A stretch of 64,000 nucleotides of DNA from Microbacterium oleivorans NBRC 103075 (GTDB taxonomy: Bacteria; Actinomycetota; Actinomycetes; Actinomycetales; Microbacteriaceae): contig NZ_BCRG01000004.1 of NCBI RefSeq assembly GCF_001552475.1, positions 1-64,000 on the forward strand, in the 5' to 3' direction. The position numbers and the translations under genes are program-made. Shown here piece after piece: positions 54,034 through 63,792 of this stretch. Position 1 is the first letter of the stretch; every line of letters starts with the position of its first letter. Under the pieces are notes generated by a model. That model made no database searches. It worked only from the letters and a program-made list of their open reading frames with translations, and was not told where the DNA came from.

Positions 54034-54200
54034 CGCACAGCCGTGGACCACGCGAAGGCGTTCGCCGGAGCGACCCTCGCAACATCGAGCCAGGCGCGCC
54101 CGCGTCCACGCGGCTAGCCCCGGTCACGACTCCCACAGTAGGACAGCACGCTCGCGGGAGACAGCCCGCGAGGACGATGACGCGCGGAGGGGCGAAATGA
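54030..54200 (+). CDS. possible 56-residue basic protein
   Basis: An ATG overlapping the preceding stop opens a 56-codon frame rich in Arg, Thr and Pro (THSRGPREGVRRSDPRNIEP). It has no known family and no good ribosome site. Translational coupling is the only support, so it may not be a real gene. Confidence 0.25.
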   Translation: MTHSRGPREGVRRSDPRNIEPGAPASTRLAPVTTPTVGQHARGRQPARTMTRGGAK

Positions 54201-54258
54201 CAAAAATGAAATACGGTTCGGAGTCCTGCCGCGCGGCTGGCGAAGGCGGCACCCGACT

Positions 54259-55131
54259 GTGAACGTCCAGAGGTTCCGGCCGGTGGTTGCGATCGACCTC
54301 GACGGCGTGCTCCGGATACCTCCGACTCGCGAAGGAAGTCCCGTGCGCGAGGGCATCATCTCAGCGCAGATCACATTCCGACGCGACGCCTACCCCACCC
54401 TGCATCACTCTCAGCCACACTGGGACGAATGCGGCGAGTTCACCGACGAGGACGGGGAAGAGTTCTCGGGCGTAGGAGTGGCCTGGGTCCACGACCTCAT
54501 CCGCCGCAGCGTCGAGGTGGTGTGGGCCACGACGTGGCAAGACCACGCCAACACCTACTTCAGTCCCATCCTCGGGTTCCCAAAACTGCCCGTCGCGATC
54601 GTCGACAACGGTTCTTCCTTCCGCGACCCGTCGGAATGGAAAATCGCGCAACTCGGCGAGGATCCGCGCTGGGCAGGACGCCCGCTGGCATGGGTGGACG
54701 ACGATATCCCGCCCGGCTGGGACCTAGAACGCACCCGCTGCCCCAGGGACAAGGCCATCACGCTGTCGCACCGCGTCGCGTCATCCTGGCGCGGACTCGT
54801 ACAGCGGGACGTCGACCACCTCGACGCTTGGCTCGCCCTTGCGTCTACGCCCGACGGGCAGGCGGAGCTCCGCCGCCGTCGCAGGGCAGAGCTACAGCTC
54901 GCTGCCACTCGCCGGAGACGCCAACGTCAACGTGCCGACAGAGCGGAACGCTGCGAAGCCGCACTCAACCTCCTCCTCCCGGAGCACCCCGAGCTCGCGA
55001 GGGTGCTCGCGAGGTTCGCCGGCAGACCATCGGCAGAGACGATCACGAGGATCACTGCCAAACACGACCTCGACGAGTTAGCCGTCCGCAGCATCATGGT
55101 GATCCTGACTTCCTTCGAGACGATCGAATGA
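54259..55131 (+). CDS. HAD-like phosphatase
   Basis: The 290-residue protein has an intact HAD motif I (VVAIDLDGVLRIP, residues 10-21), motif II in VVWATTWQDHANTYFSP, and acidic motif DDDIPPGW for the last step. A basic helical tail (RRRRRAELQLAATRRRRQRQRADRAER) could bind nucleic acid. It is the likely active paralogue of the protein at 52701. GTG is the start. The substrate is unknown. Confidence 0.75.
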   Translation: MNVQRFRPVVAIDLDGVLRIPPTREGSPVREGIISAQITFRRDAYPTLHHSQPHWDECGEFTDEDGEEFSGVGVAWVHDLIRRSVEVVWATTWQDHANTYFSPILGFPKLPVAIVDNGSSFRDPSEWKIAQLGEDPRWAGRPLAWVDDDIPPGWDLERTRCPRDKAITLSHRVASSWRGLVQRDVDHLDAWLALASTPDGQAELRRRRRAELQLAATRRRRQRQRADRAERCEAALNLLLPEHPELARVLARFAGRPSAETITRITAKHDLDELAVRSIMVILTSFETIE

Positions 55132-55208
55132 CTGGCAAACCAAAAGGCGGGCCGCACGAGGCCGAGCCTCTTGGCGATACGGGTGGGCCCCTGCTGAAGG
55201 GAGCGTGA
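55128..55208 (+). CDS. possible 26-residue peptide
   Basis: ATG overlaps the stop of the HAD gene and opens MTGKPKGGPHEAEPLGDTGG, ending LLKGA. The length and composition give no family. The overlap suggests coupled translation, but the frame may be chance. Confidence 0.25.
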   Translation: MTGKPKGGPHEAEPLGDTGGPLLKGA

Positions 55209-55274
55209 TCTGGTCGGGCAGGTCACGCGGTCGGCGGCTCCGCAGGGAGAACGTCAGGGCACCTTCTTGTCAGA

Positions 55275-55835
55275 CTACGTTTCGACATCGGCCCGGGCTT
55301 TCGGAGCGTTTGGCGGTTTGAGAGCGCCATACTCGGCGAGCTGAGAGGCAAGGAGTTGTTTTGCTCGGCTGTAGCGGGTTCGGGCGGTCGAGGGGTTCAA
55401 TTTCAAAAGCGTGGCGGCATCGCTAACGGTAAATCCGTCCCAGTGCACCAAGACCACCAGCTCGCGATCGGCAGGGCGCAGAGCGCGCAGAGCCTGATGG
55501 ACTCGCCTTACTCGTTCACTCAGTTCCACCGAGTGCTCAGGATCGGCCGAAGCGGTGTCCGTGCCGTCAATCTCGAGACGGATCGCCTCAAGAAGGCGCT
55601 TTTGCTGGGTCAGGCGCCGCCGATGCTGCCGCAGGACATTTCGGGCCACTCCGAACGACCACATCCTTGCCTCCACCGGATTCGCCGGAACCGCGCTGCG
55701 ACGCTCCCAGATGATCGAGAGTGTTTCGTTCAGCAACTCTGCCCGCTCGGTCGCGGAGCGCCTTGAGATGTAACGCAAGAGATCAGCGCCGTTGCTCTCG
55801 ACGACGGTGGTGGCCCAATCTTCAGGATTGCTCAC
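55275..55835 (-). CDS. ECF-type sigma factor
   Basis: The 186-residue protein has region 2 (DLLRYISRRSATERAELLNETLSIIWERR, then MWSFGVARNVLRQHRRR) and region 4 (LRALRPADRELVVLVHWDGFTVSDAATLLKLNPSTARTRYSRAKQLL). GTG overlapping the upstream stop (GTGA) is taken as the start. The gene before it encodes a membrane protein, probably its anti-sigma factor. It would direct a small regulon in response to a signal at the membrane. Confidence 0.82.
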   Translation of the reverse strand: MSNPEDWATTVVESNGADLLRYISRRSATERAELLNETLSIIWERRSAVPANPVEARMWSFGVARNVLRQHRRRLTQQKRLLEAIRLEIDGTDTASADPEHSVELSERVRRVHQALRALRPADRELVVLVHWDGFTVSDAATLLKLNPSTARTRYSRAKQLLASQLAEYGALKPPNAPKARADVET

Positions 55836-56437
55836 CGAAAAGGTCCTGAGCACGTGTCGGTGCTGCGCCACTGCTCAGCGACTCCTTGGAGATCAGCGGG
55901 CAGCCGGCGCTCGACTATTGGAACGATCGCTAGTTGGAATGACATGATGTCGCGGGCGCGTTGAGAACGGTCTTCCCAAGTCTCGCCCGCGCGAGGCTCG
56001 CGAGGGTTCGCCATGGCGTAATCGTAGATCTCTTGGCCGATACCGTCCCATATGGTCGAGGCGAGTGCGTCCGCAACCCGCACTACCGATCCGGAGCGCT
56101 CGGCTGGCCCAACGTAGAGGCTGTACGTGCATTCCACGAGTTCCCCTGACAACGTTTCGTAGACGATCGGGATCTGTGCGTCGGGTTGGACGGAGGTTCG
56201 TTCCTCTCCGAGGCCCAGGAAGAACGGGGTCGCGGCCGCTGCGCCGGTGGTGGCGATCGCGACGGCAATGCCCACCGGCAAGAGGATCCGGCGCCGAGCT
56301 CGTCGAGGACGCCGAACACCAGAATTGGATCGTTCCTGCGCTCTCTCCCACATAGCTCGGGCCACTGGAGTGAGTGTCGTAGTGTCGAGGCCGCGCGCCG
56401 GGTCGGCTGCTTTCAGCGTTTCGTCAAAGTTCTCCAC
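55832..56437 (-). CDS. membrane protein coupled to the ECF sigma factor, putative anti-sigma
   Basis: The 201-residue protein has a cytoplasmic N-terminal segment (MENFDETLKAADPARGLD), a basic stretch and one membrane helix (RILLPVGIAVAIATTGAAAATPFFLGL), followed by an external domain with two Cys (VECTYSLYVG, STDTCSGPF). This is the plan of transmembrane anti-sigma factors, although no ZAS zinc motif is seen. Unlike most pairs, it precedes the sigma gene. Confidence 0.65.
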   Translation of the reverse strand: MENFDETLKAADPARGLDTTTLTPVARAMWERAQERSNSGVRRPRRARRRILLPVGIAVAIATTGAAAATPFFLGLGEERTSVQPDAQIPIVYETLSGELVECTYSLYVGPAERSGSVVRVADALASTIWDGIGQEIYDYAMANPREPRAGETWEDRSQRARDIMSFQLAIVPIVERRLPADLQGVAEQWRSTDTCSGPFR

Positions 56438-56590
56438 GATACGGTCCTCTCAAAATGCCGCGTTCGCACGCTCCTACCCCTTACATGCCGTCTGGCTACG
56501 AAGTGTCCCAAATTCGTTGGTTCAAGGCGGACATCCCGCACCCGTCGATGCGACGCTCGCGCATGAGTTGGCAGTGGATTGGAGGCTGGA
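56438..56590. other. gap upstream of the solenoid gene
   Basis: This divergent gap should hold promoters for the anti-sigma/sigma pair on the left and the long gene on the right. No clear operator is seen. TTGGAGGC just before position 56591 is a good ribosome site for the GTG start of the interrupted frame. Confidence 0.35.
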
Positions 56591-58984
56591 GTGTCAGACG
56601 AACTCGAGATCAGCGGCTGAACTCGAGACGGCATTTCGGCTACCAGCGCATTCTTCTACCTCGGGCAGGACCGTTTCAGCTTCGCGCTGGGGAACGCAGA
56701 AGCACGCGAGCTCCGTTCCGCTCTCGCGAACAACCAGTCTGCTGTCCTTGCCGATCTCGCCGACGCGGCCCACTCAGCCGGCGCCGAGGCAGTCGCGTTG
56801 TTCCGAGAGCTTTTGATATCGGTCCTACGTGAACTCGAAGACCCCGAGATCGCAAACGCCGCATCGGCCGTTATCCAGGCCGCACCATCCACTAAGGCAC
56901 TTCAGGACCAGGATGTCGCCCGCGCGGTGGCTGCCGCCGCTAACCGACGGCCCGAGGCTGTTGCTGATGTCGCTGGTGCCCTCGTGCTTGCCGAGTCCGC
57001 TGTTGCGGAGGATTCGAGGATCCTGGCCCGACTCGTCTTGGAAGTCTCCGAGCGCGACGACGAGGCAATTCTGTGGGCCGCTCGTGCGCAGATCCGCGCC
57101 GTGCTCGGCGACGAGGCATTCTCATCCTGGGCGCAAGGGCGAATCGCGCAGGTGGAATCTTGGAGCGACATCGACCGCTGGACCCGGGCTGATCTAGGTG
57201 ATGCCTTTGCCGTAGGCCTTCTCGGACGCGCCGTTGAGCTGGCTGCAAACCCAGGTGAGACCGCTGTGGCGAACGAAGACGACTTCGCGAATGTGTTTGC
57301 GATCACTTCCCAGGTGTCGGAACCGGTCCCGGTGCCCGACATGAAGGCACTCCGCGCTGCGATTGAAGTAGGGGCGGACACTCTCGAATCGGCGATCGCG
57401 CTTGAATGTGCTCGCGCATACACGTTCACGGATGAGCAGCTCGCTGACCTCCTGCAATCGGCAACCACTGCTCAGAAGTCACTCGATGACGATGCGGAGC
57501 CCGCACGCGAGATGCAGGACGGCCTCGCGGCGGTCACGATCCGGATGGCCTCCCAGAATCCGAAGTTCGGATATTGGAAGGGTACCTCCACCCCTCATTC
57601 TGCTGCCAGCGTCGGATCGTCTTTGATTGCTGGGTGGGTGGATTCCGACGCGTATCCAGCATCTCTAGCTCTTCCGGTCCTCACCGCAATGGTCACCCGA
57701 GGGGCGAAGGCCCATAGCTCCCTCGCCAAAGCCCTCATCGACGATTGGATTCGGCACCCTGGCGGCAACGATACGGAGGACGTCCCCCGCGGGGAGACGG
57801 TTCGCAGTATGTCCGCGCTTCTTCCACAGATGGAAGACTCTGCGTCCATCGCTGTTGTATCGTCCTGGGTTGCTGCGCTTGGAGACCAGGACACGCGAGC
57901 GTTCGTCGCAGGTCTCGCCCCGCATATCTTGACGGCGGGGGCGCCAACTGACTGGGGCGACAAGGCGATGGCGGAGCTTGTACCGCTGTTCCAACGCTCC
58001 ATCGATTACAGCGCCGACGCTACAGAAGCGGCAGCCCTCCTTATGGCGACCGGGCGCGTCTCCCTCGACTGCGAGCGTGAGTTGCTTAACGCGCTCGGAG
58101 CGATCCTTCCTTACGGCGGGGCGCACCGGGTGCGAGCACTGACCTCACTTTCCCAGCTGCCGTGGTCGAAAGAATTGTCACCCGCGGTAGTCACGACGGT
58201 CACGCCATACGTTGAGGAGGCGCCCGAAGCGGTCTACTGGGCGTTGTTCGACCTCTTCGACAGCCGCGGACTCGTGGATTCAAACCTCACCGCGCACGTT
58301 GACGTCCTCCTTGAGGATGCTGAGCCGACGGAAGCAATGAAGACACGCGCCAACCCGTTGTCCCGCGTGCTTTCGCTCGAAAATGCGATGGAGCTCGCGC
58401 TATCCGCCGAATCGGAAGACGCGATGACCGCTGTCGCTACCCGTACGCTCGACCTAAGCGAAGCGGACCCGGCTGTCGCTGGATTGCTGCACAAGATTGC
58501 TGTCTTGCAACCGCCAGTTCCGGCGCGATCGTCGTTCGCCTATGCGCTCGCGGCGGCCGACTACGACGTCTACGCGAGCGCCGTTCGTCTCCTGCTTGCC
58601 GACACTCTCGACGTCGGAGGGGCGGGCGATCAGCATTTGTGGGCGTTCATCACGATTCCGCTCCGGGCGGCCGAACGTGCGGAGGTTTGGGCGGAGGTCG
58701 AGTCGAGGCTGACTTCCTCCGCACAGGAAGCGTCAGCCGCAGCCATCGTTCTTGCAGCGACGGGTGCCGATGACGAGCTCGACCAAATCGTGGCGAAGAA
58801 CATCGGGAAGGTGATGCTCTACTGGATCTCCGATGAGCCCGCTGCAGAAGTCGCTGCGGCCTTGGCGGCTTCTGTGCGCGGAGGAAAGAGGTCGCGCTCT
58901 GCGGCGCGCAGCCCGGCTGCCCGAAACTGGCGGGTTAGTGAGAAGAAGGCCGCGGCAGCGGCCGCCCTGAAAGCTTTGCGCTGA
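56591..58984 (+). pseudogene. long alpha-solenoid gene with interrupted 5' end
   Basis: From 56621 to the stop one frame runs through, with the first in-frame start at TTG 56798 (728 codons). It is Ala/Leu-rich and made of helical pairs, like a HEAT-type scaffold, with no catalytic motif. Coding character extends upstream (SAFFYLGQDRFSFALGNAEA) to a GTG with a good ribosome site at 56591, but an in-frame TGA at 56618 interrupts it. Two compensating indels around 56611-56650 would also explain the pattern (AAELETAFRLPA reads well in another frame). The gene may be damaged, or the protein may start at 56798. It is the last gene before the right end. Confidence 0.5.
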
Positions 58985-59087
58985 GCAGAGCCGCGGTAGG
59001 AACCGCTATGCCAGAGGATTATCTCCTCGGCCTCGGAGGATTGAGATCCGCTGCACGCGAAACTCCCGCGGAAACCGTGGTCCTCTG

Positions 59088-59105
59088 GAGAAGTTCGAAC
59101 AACCC
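59088..59105 (-). repeat. right terminal inverted repeat
   Basis: Read on the minus strand this is GGGTTGTTCGAACTTCTC, matching the left end at 17 of 18 positions in inverted orientation. It directly abuts the CCACCACGG direct repeat. Confidence 0.7.
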
Positions 59106-59112
59106 ACCACGG
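59104..59112 (+). repeat. right junction direct repeat CCACCACGG
   Basis: This is the same 9-mer as at the tRNA-Tyr end (16628-16636). After it the sequence continues into a terminator, as expected for the original tRNA-Tyr locus. Confidence 0.65.
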
Positions 59113-59118
59113 ACGAAA

Positions 59119-59157
59119 AAAGGCCCGGACGTTGACAAGATCAACATCCGGGCCTTT
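59119..59157 (+). terminator. terminator probably belonging originally to tRNA-Tyr
   Basis: An A-run leads into stem GGCCCGGA/TCCGGGCC with an inner GTTGA/TCAAC stem, followed by TTTCGC. It starts only a few bases after the right junction. Joined to position 16636 it would give a normal tRNA-Tyr followed directly by a terminator. Confidence 0.75.
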
Positions 59158-59206
59158 CGCTGTCTGCTGACATTGTTCGTAGCCCGCCAGCGCGGTCGCC
59201 GCAATT

Positions 59207-59222
59207 ATGAGAACGCTCTCAT
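59207..59222. promoter_or_regulatory. inverted repeat before the sunset-domain gene
   Basis: ATGAGA and TCTCAT flank ACGC about 30 bp before the start of the next gene, in an A/T-rich stretch (CATATTTGAT) that may hold the -10 region. It could be an operator. Confidence 0.4.
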
Positions 59223-59252
59223 ATTTGATCGGAACGACGCTATGTTCTTCCT

Positions 59253-60191
59253 ATGCGCGGCTTCCTCTCGATGCGCCAGACCGTTCTGGCGGCCCTCCTC
59301 ATCTCGGTCCTCACAGTGTCAGGAGGCATGTCTGACGCAAGCCCGGCGGAGGCGGCGAACAACCGCGTCACGATCGGGAAGATCGCTACGAAGACGGCGC
59401 CCTATGGCGGCAAGGTCAAGATCGTCCCCCACGTGACACAGCTGGGGCAGACCGAGGTGTCGAAGAAGACGCTCACCGTGCGCCAGGGCAAGCGAACGCT
59501 CGTGAGTGGGAAGAGCTCAGCATCGCTGAACCCGGGCAAGTACCAGGTCACCCAGTCGGTCACGTATCGGACCTACACGGTCAAGAAGACCACCGCCGAC
59601 GTTCGGAAGGTCGTCGTCGGGGCCCCGGCATTTCGGGACGTGAATGTCCGTTGCAAGGCGGCGCGGGTCACTCCCGACGATCAAGGCGACGTAAAGCTGT
59701 CCTTCGGTCTGAGCATCATTGCTACGTGTAAGTCATCGGCGTTTGATGGATCTCACTCCTTCGCCGGGTGGCTCATGAACGATAACGGTGACGGCTCGCT
59801 GTGGTCAGGGTTCAATGATTCGAACCTCGATGAACTCACGGTGCGGGGCACGCCGGTCGTCGGGCGGGAGTTCGCTGCTGTCCTGGTTCCCGAGGGCGAT
59901 CTGCCGAAGACGACCTATGTGAAGAAGACGACGTCGAAAAAGGTCTACTCGGCCCACAAGACCGTCACGTCGAAGGCGCAGACCCTCACGATCAAACAGG
60001 GGAAGAAGCCTGCTTGGGTCTGGGGAAACGGCGGTTACGACTGCCCTAAGGGATTCCCGATCAAGGGGAACGCCGACAGCGGCATCTATCACGTTCGCGG
60101 TGGCGCGTACTACAGCCGGACGATCCCCGAGCAGTGCTTCGCGACGGATTCCGCCGCGCGCGCCCAGGGCTATCGCAAGTCAAAGCGTTAG
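59253..60191 (+). CDS. secreted sunset-domain protein
   Basis: The 312-residue protein has a signal peptide (VLAALLISVLTVSGGMSDASPAEAA), beta-rich repeats with KKTT/YTVKKTT segments, and a C-terminal sunset domain (GYDCPKGFPIKGN, GIYHVRGGAYYSRTIPEQCF, AARAQGYRKS). Sunset domains are small extracellular modules of unknown role with a conserved Cys pair. It is the first chromosomal gene after the insertion. Confidence 0.8.
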   Translation: MRGFLSMRQTVLAALLISVLTVSGGMSDASPAEAANNRVTIGKIATKTAPYGGKVKIVPHVTQLGQTEVSKKTLTVRQGKRTLVSGKSSASLNPGKYQVTQSVTYRTYTVKKTTADVRKVVVGAPAFRDVNVRCKAARVTPDDQGDVKLSFGLSIIATCKSSAFDGSHSFAGWLMNDNGDGSLWSGFNDSNLDELTVRGTPVVGREFAAVLVPEGDLPKTTYVKKTTSKKVYSAHKTVTSKAQTLTIKQGKKPAWVWGNGGYDCPKGFPIKGNADSGIYHVRGGAYYSRTIPEQCFATDSAARAQGYRKSKR

Positions 60192-60343
60192 GAGCGTGGG
60201 GAACCGGCGGCGCACTGACCGTCGGTTCCGTTCACTTCGCCGCTCCTCCCGCAACCCCTGTGGACTTTCCCGCCCAGGGCGGGGCGGTCTGACAGGATGG
60301 GTGCCGAGGGCGGGGGGAAGCCCCCGCCGAAGGGATGCCGAAA

Positions 60344-61312
60344 ATGAGCGAACCGACCACCGCCCCGAGTACGAACAAGATCTTCCGAGCCGCCATCTGG
60401 GTCGCGATCGGCGCGCTGATCGCCGCCGCGATCGTCTGCGTCGTGTGGGTGCTGATCGGCGACTCGAACGGCATCGTGGGTCGTGCGTTCCTGACGATCC
60501 TGCTCCTCGCCGCTTTCGCCGGGGTCTCGATCCTCGAGGCATCCCTCGCTGATCGCCGCCCGGCGTGGTTCGCACTGGCGAGCATCGTCTCGTGGGTCAT
60601 CGCCCTCATCGTGGGCGTCTTCATGGTGTGGATGCCCGAAGAAGCAGGTCAGTACGGAGTCGGCGCCGAGCGCTTCTTCAAATACATCGTCATCCTGCTC
60701 GTCCTGCAGGGGGCGCTCCTCCACATCCGTCTGTACGCGAAGTCGTTCTCGCGTCACCAGACGACGTTCACGAGCATCGTCGCCTACGTCACGATGGGTC
60801 TCGTCGTCATCCTCGCGTTCATGCTGATCATCCCGCTCATGCTGAGCGAGTTCATCGAGTTCCGCGACATCTACTGGAAGGTCGTCGTGTCGGTGACGAT
60901 CCTCGCGGCCGTCGGTACCGCCCTCGTCCCCCTCTTCAACGCGCTGTTCGCGCCGAAGAAGGAACGTCCGCAGGTCTCCTCGTACGGTGCGCAGTCGTAC
61001 GGCGCCTATCCGCAGGTGGATGCCGCACCCGCGGCCCCCGTCCAGGCCTGGCCGACCTTCGTCGACGGCCGGACGCCCCTGCCCGTCATGCCCGACGGCA
61101 GCCCGGACTGGAACGCGTACTACACGGGCCAGCCGAGCTACCCGCAGCAGCCGTTCGGAGCCACCGCACCTGAGGCCCCGTCGGCCCCGGGTGACGCCCC
61201 CGTGCCGTCGGCACCGCCGGTCCCGGGTGACGCCGTGCAGCCCGATCAGCCTGTGCCGCCGGTTCCGCCCCTCCCGGGCACCCCCGACGTCCCGCCGCCG
61301 CCGCGCTACTGA
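60344..61312 (+). CDS. membrane protein with proline-rich tail
   Basis: The 322-residue protein has about five membrane helices in its first 200 residues (IWVAIGALIAAAIVCVVWVLI, FLTILLLAAFAGVSIL, FALASIVSWVIALIVGVFMVW, YIVILLVLQGALLHI, VVILAFMLIIPLML), then a cytoplasmic tail rich in Pro, Ala and Tyr ending PPPPRY. It has no known catalytic motif. The second ATG is preferred because AAGGG lies 9 bases upstream of it. Confidence 0.7.
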   Translation: MSEPTTAPSTNKIFRAAIWVAIGALIAAAIVCVVWVLIGDSNGIVGRAFLTILLLAAFAGVSILEASLADRRPAWFALASIVSWVIALIVGVFMVWMPEEAGQYGVGAERFFKYIVILLVLQGALLHIRLYAKSFSRHQTTFTSIVAYVTMGLVVILAFMLIIPLMLSEFIEFRDIYWKVVVSVTILAAVGTALVPLFNALFAPKKERPQVSSYGAQSYGAYPQVDAAPAAPVQAWPTFVDGRTPLPVMPDGSPDWNAYYTGQPSYPQQPFGATAPEAPSAPGDAPVPSAPPVPGDAVQPDQPVPPVPPLPGTPDVPPPPRY

Positions 61313-61324
61313 CGCTCGGGCGGG

Positions 61325-62890
61325 TCAGGCGGAGAGGATCTCCAGCGCCGCCATCGCGGCGTTGTGACCACCGATCCCGCTGACCGCTCCGCCGCGTCGG
61401 GCGCTCGATCCGCACAGCAGCACACCCTCGACACCGCTCGAGACTCCCCACCGTTCGGCGGGGGTCTCGAGCGGTTCGTCGTTCGTCGCCCAAGGCCACG
61501 ACAGGTCGCCGTGGAAGATGTCGCCGCCGACCATACCCAGATCGCGCTCGAGGTCGCCCGTCGTGCGGGCCTCGATGCACGGCGACCCATCCGGTGCGCG
61601 GAGGACGACGTCTGCGATCGGCTCGGCCAGCACCGAGTTCACCGACCGTTCCGCCGCGTCCCACAGCGCCGCCCGGTCGGCGGTTCCGTTCGCCACCAGT
61701 CGATGCGGCACGTGCAGTCCGAACAGCGTCAGCGTCTGCGCTCCCGAATCGCGCAGCTCGGGTCCGAGGATCGACGGGTCCGTGAGCGAGTGGCAGTAGA
61801 TCTCAGCCGGCAACGGATCCGGGATGGCGCCGCCCGCCGCGCGGTCGTAGGCGGCATCCAACTGGGACAGCGTTTCGTTGATGTGGAACGTGCCCGCGAA
61901 GGCCGCCCAAGGGTCGACCTCCGTGTCGCGGAGGCGCGGCAGTCGGGAGAGCAGCATGTTGACCTTGATCTGCGCTCCCTCCGGCTGCGGCACGTCCGCG
62001 CCCACCGCGCCGCCGGCACGCAGGAGTCGGTTGAGCACGGCCGCACCGACGCCGCTCATCACGACGCGGGCGCCGAGCCGCTCGCCGCCAGCGATCTCGA
62101 CCTCGCCGTCGGGAGTCATCGCGACCACCTCCGCATCGGTACGGATCTCGGCGCCGGCGGCGCGCGCCGCACGCTCGAGTTCGCCGCTGACCGCACCCAT
62201 CCCCCCGACGGGGACATCCCAGTCCCCGGTCCCGCCACCGATCACGTGATACAGGAAACAGCGGTTCTGGCGGAGGGAGGTGTCGTCCGACCGTGCGAAG
62301 GTGCCGATCAGCCCATCGGTGAAGGCAATGCCGCGGGCGACATCGGTGTCGAAGGAGTCGCGCATGAGCGATCCGAGCGGCTGCCGCGTCACGGCATCCC
62401 ACAGGGCGTCGTCACCGGTCGCTGAGCGGACCTCGGCCTCGCGCCGCAGTGGCGCCGTCACCGTCGGGAACAGGGTCGCGCCGAGCGGAGCCAGCCGCTC
62501 GTAGAACTCCGCGAACCGCGCCGCCTCGCGGTCGTCGCCGGTCGCTCGGGCGAAGCTCGCGGCGGTGGCGGCGGCATCCGCGTTGTCGATCAGGATGCCG
62601 CGGTCCGGGGCATCCGGCAGGGGCGTGTACGACGAGTAACGGCGGCGCTCGAGGCGGATCCGCAGGCCGAGGTCGTCGATCACGGTGCGCGGCAGAAGGC
62701 TCACGAGATAGGAGTACCGCGACAGCCGCGCGTCGACTCCTGGCCACGGCCGTTCTGACACCGCGGCGCCGCCGACGTGTGCCCGGCGTTCGAGCACCGT
62801 GACGGTGCGCCCCGCGCGAGCGAGGTAGGCGGCGGCGACGAGGGCGTTATGCCCTCCGCCCACGATGACGACGTCGCGGATGGCGCTCAT
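61325..62890 (-). CDS. PYROXD2/phytoene-dehydrogenase-like FAD oxidoreductase
   Basis: The 521-residue flavoprotein starts with VVIVGGGHNALVAAAYLARAGRTVTVLE, the FAD-binding loop, and ends with LLCGSSARRGGAVSGIGGHNAA. The segments between (GGTGDWDVPVGGMGAVSGELER, FHGDLSWPWA) match the PYROXD2-type branch of phytoene-desaturase-like enzymes. The substrate is not known, and no carotenoid gene is near. It is divergent from the inositol monophosphatase gene with about 30 bp between starts. Confidence 0.85.
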   Translation of the reverse strand: MSAIRDVVIVGGGHNALVAAAYLARAGRTVTVLERRAHVGGAAVSERPWPGVDARLSRYSYLVSLLPRTVIDDLGLRIRLERRRYSSYTPLPDAPDRGILIDNADAAATAASFARATGDDREAARFAEFYERLAPLGATLFPTVTAPLRREAEVRSATGDDALWDAVTRQPLGSLMRDSFDTDVARGIAFTDGLIGTFARSDDTSLRQNRCFLYHVIGGGTGDWDVPVGGMGAVSGELERAARAAGAEIRTDAEVVAMTPDGEVEIAGGERLGARVVMSGVGAAVLNRLLRAGGAVGADVPQPEGAQIKVNMLLSRLPRLRDTEVDPWAAFAGTFHINETLSQLDAAYDRAAGGAIPDPLPAEIYCHSLTDPSILGPELRDSGAQTLTLFGLHVPHRLVANGTADRAALWDAAERSVNSVLAEPIADVVLRAPDGSPCIEARTTGDLERDLGMVGGDIFHGDLSWPWATNDEPLETPAERWGVSSGVEGVLLCGSSARRGGAVSGIGGHNAAMAALEILSA

Positions 62891-62921
62891 GGTGCTCAAC
62901 CTAGCGGCGTACCGTGGAGGG

Positions 62922-63710
62922 ATGGATGCCGCTGCGCTCGCCGACCTCGCCCTCGACATCGCCCGTGAAGCCGGTGAGCTCGCGCTTCGACGCAGGCAGG
63001 AGGGTGTCTCGATCGCCGCTACGAAGTCCGTGATCGCCGACATCGTCACCGAAGCCGACCGTGAGGTCGAGGAACTCATCCGTGGGCGGCTGAGTTCCGA
63101 GCGACCCGATGACGGCTTCCTCGGCGAGGAGTCCGGCGCCGAGCGGGGCACCTCCGAGATCACATGGGTCGTCGATCCCATCGACGGCACGGTGAACTAC
63201 TCGTACGGGATGCCGCACTACGCCGTCAGCATCGCGGCCGTCACCGGCGAGCCCACCCCGCCGACGTGGACCGCGCTCGCCGGTGTCGTCCACAACCCGG
63301 CTGTCGGTGAGACCTTCCACGCGATCCGCGACGGCGGGGCGTGGATGGGGGAGCACCGGCTCACGGTCTCGAGCGTCGGCGAGGCCGGAGGGCTCGTGGC
63401 GACCGGGTTCGGCTACGACCCGAAGCACCACGAGGAGGACCTTGCACGCGTCGCCGCCGTCATGCCGCTGCTCCGCGACCTGCGCCGTGCGGGAGCAGCC
63501 TCGCTCGACCTCGCGTACGTCGCGGCGGGCAGGCTCGACGGCTACTTCGAACGCGGTCTGCACCCGTGGGATCACGCCGCGGGAGCGCTGCTCGTGACCG
63601 AAGCGGGCGGTCTCATCACAGGCTCACCCGACGGGTTCCCGGGGCGGGACATGACGATCGCCGCCGGTCCGGACCTGTTCGCCCGGCTGACCGCGACGAT
63701 CGGATTGTGA
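62922..63710 (+). CDS. inositol-monophosphatase-family enzyme
   Basis: The 262-residue enzyme has the metal-site motifs of the family: GFLGEESG, VVDPIDGTVNYSYGMP and HPWDHAAGALLVTEAGG. It dephosphorylates inositol phosphate or a related compound such as histidinol phosphate. Inositol is a mycothiol precursor in actinobacteria, which gives a plausible use. The ATG at MDAAALADLAL follows GGAGG. Confidence 0.88.
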   Translation: MDAAALADLALDIAREAGELALRRRQEGVSIAATKSVIADIVTEADREVEELIRGRLSSERPDDGFLGEESGAERGTSEITWVVDPIDGTVNYSYGMPHYAVSIAAVTGEPTPPTWTALAGVVHNPAVGETFHAIRDGGAWMGEHRLTVSSVGEAGGLVATGFGYDPKHHEEDLARVAAVMPLLRDLRRAGAASLDLAYVAAGRLDGYFERGLHPWDHAAGALLVTEAGGLITGSPDGFPGRDMTIAAGPDLFARLTATIGL

Positions 63711-63792
63711 ACGGACATCCCATTCCCAGCCCCGTTCGTGTAGCGTGGTTATCTGATCGTTACCTTCGCTGCCCGAGCGGAGGATTTTCCTG

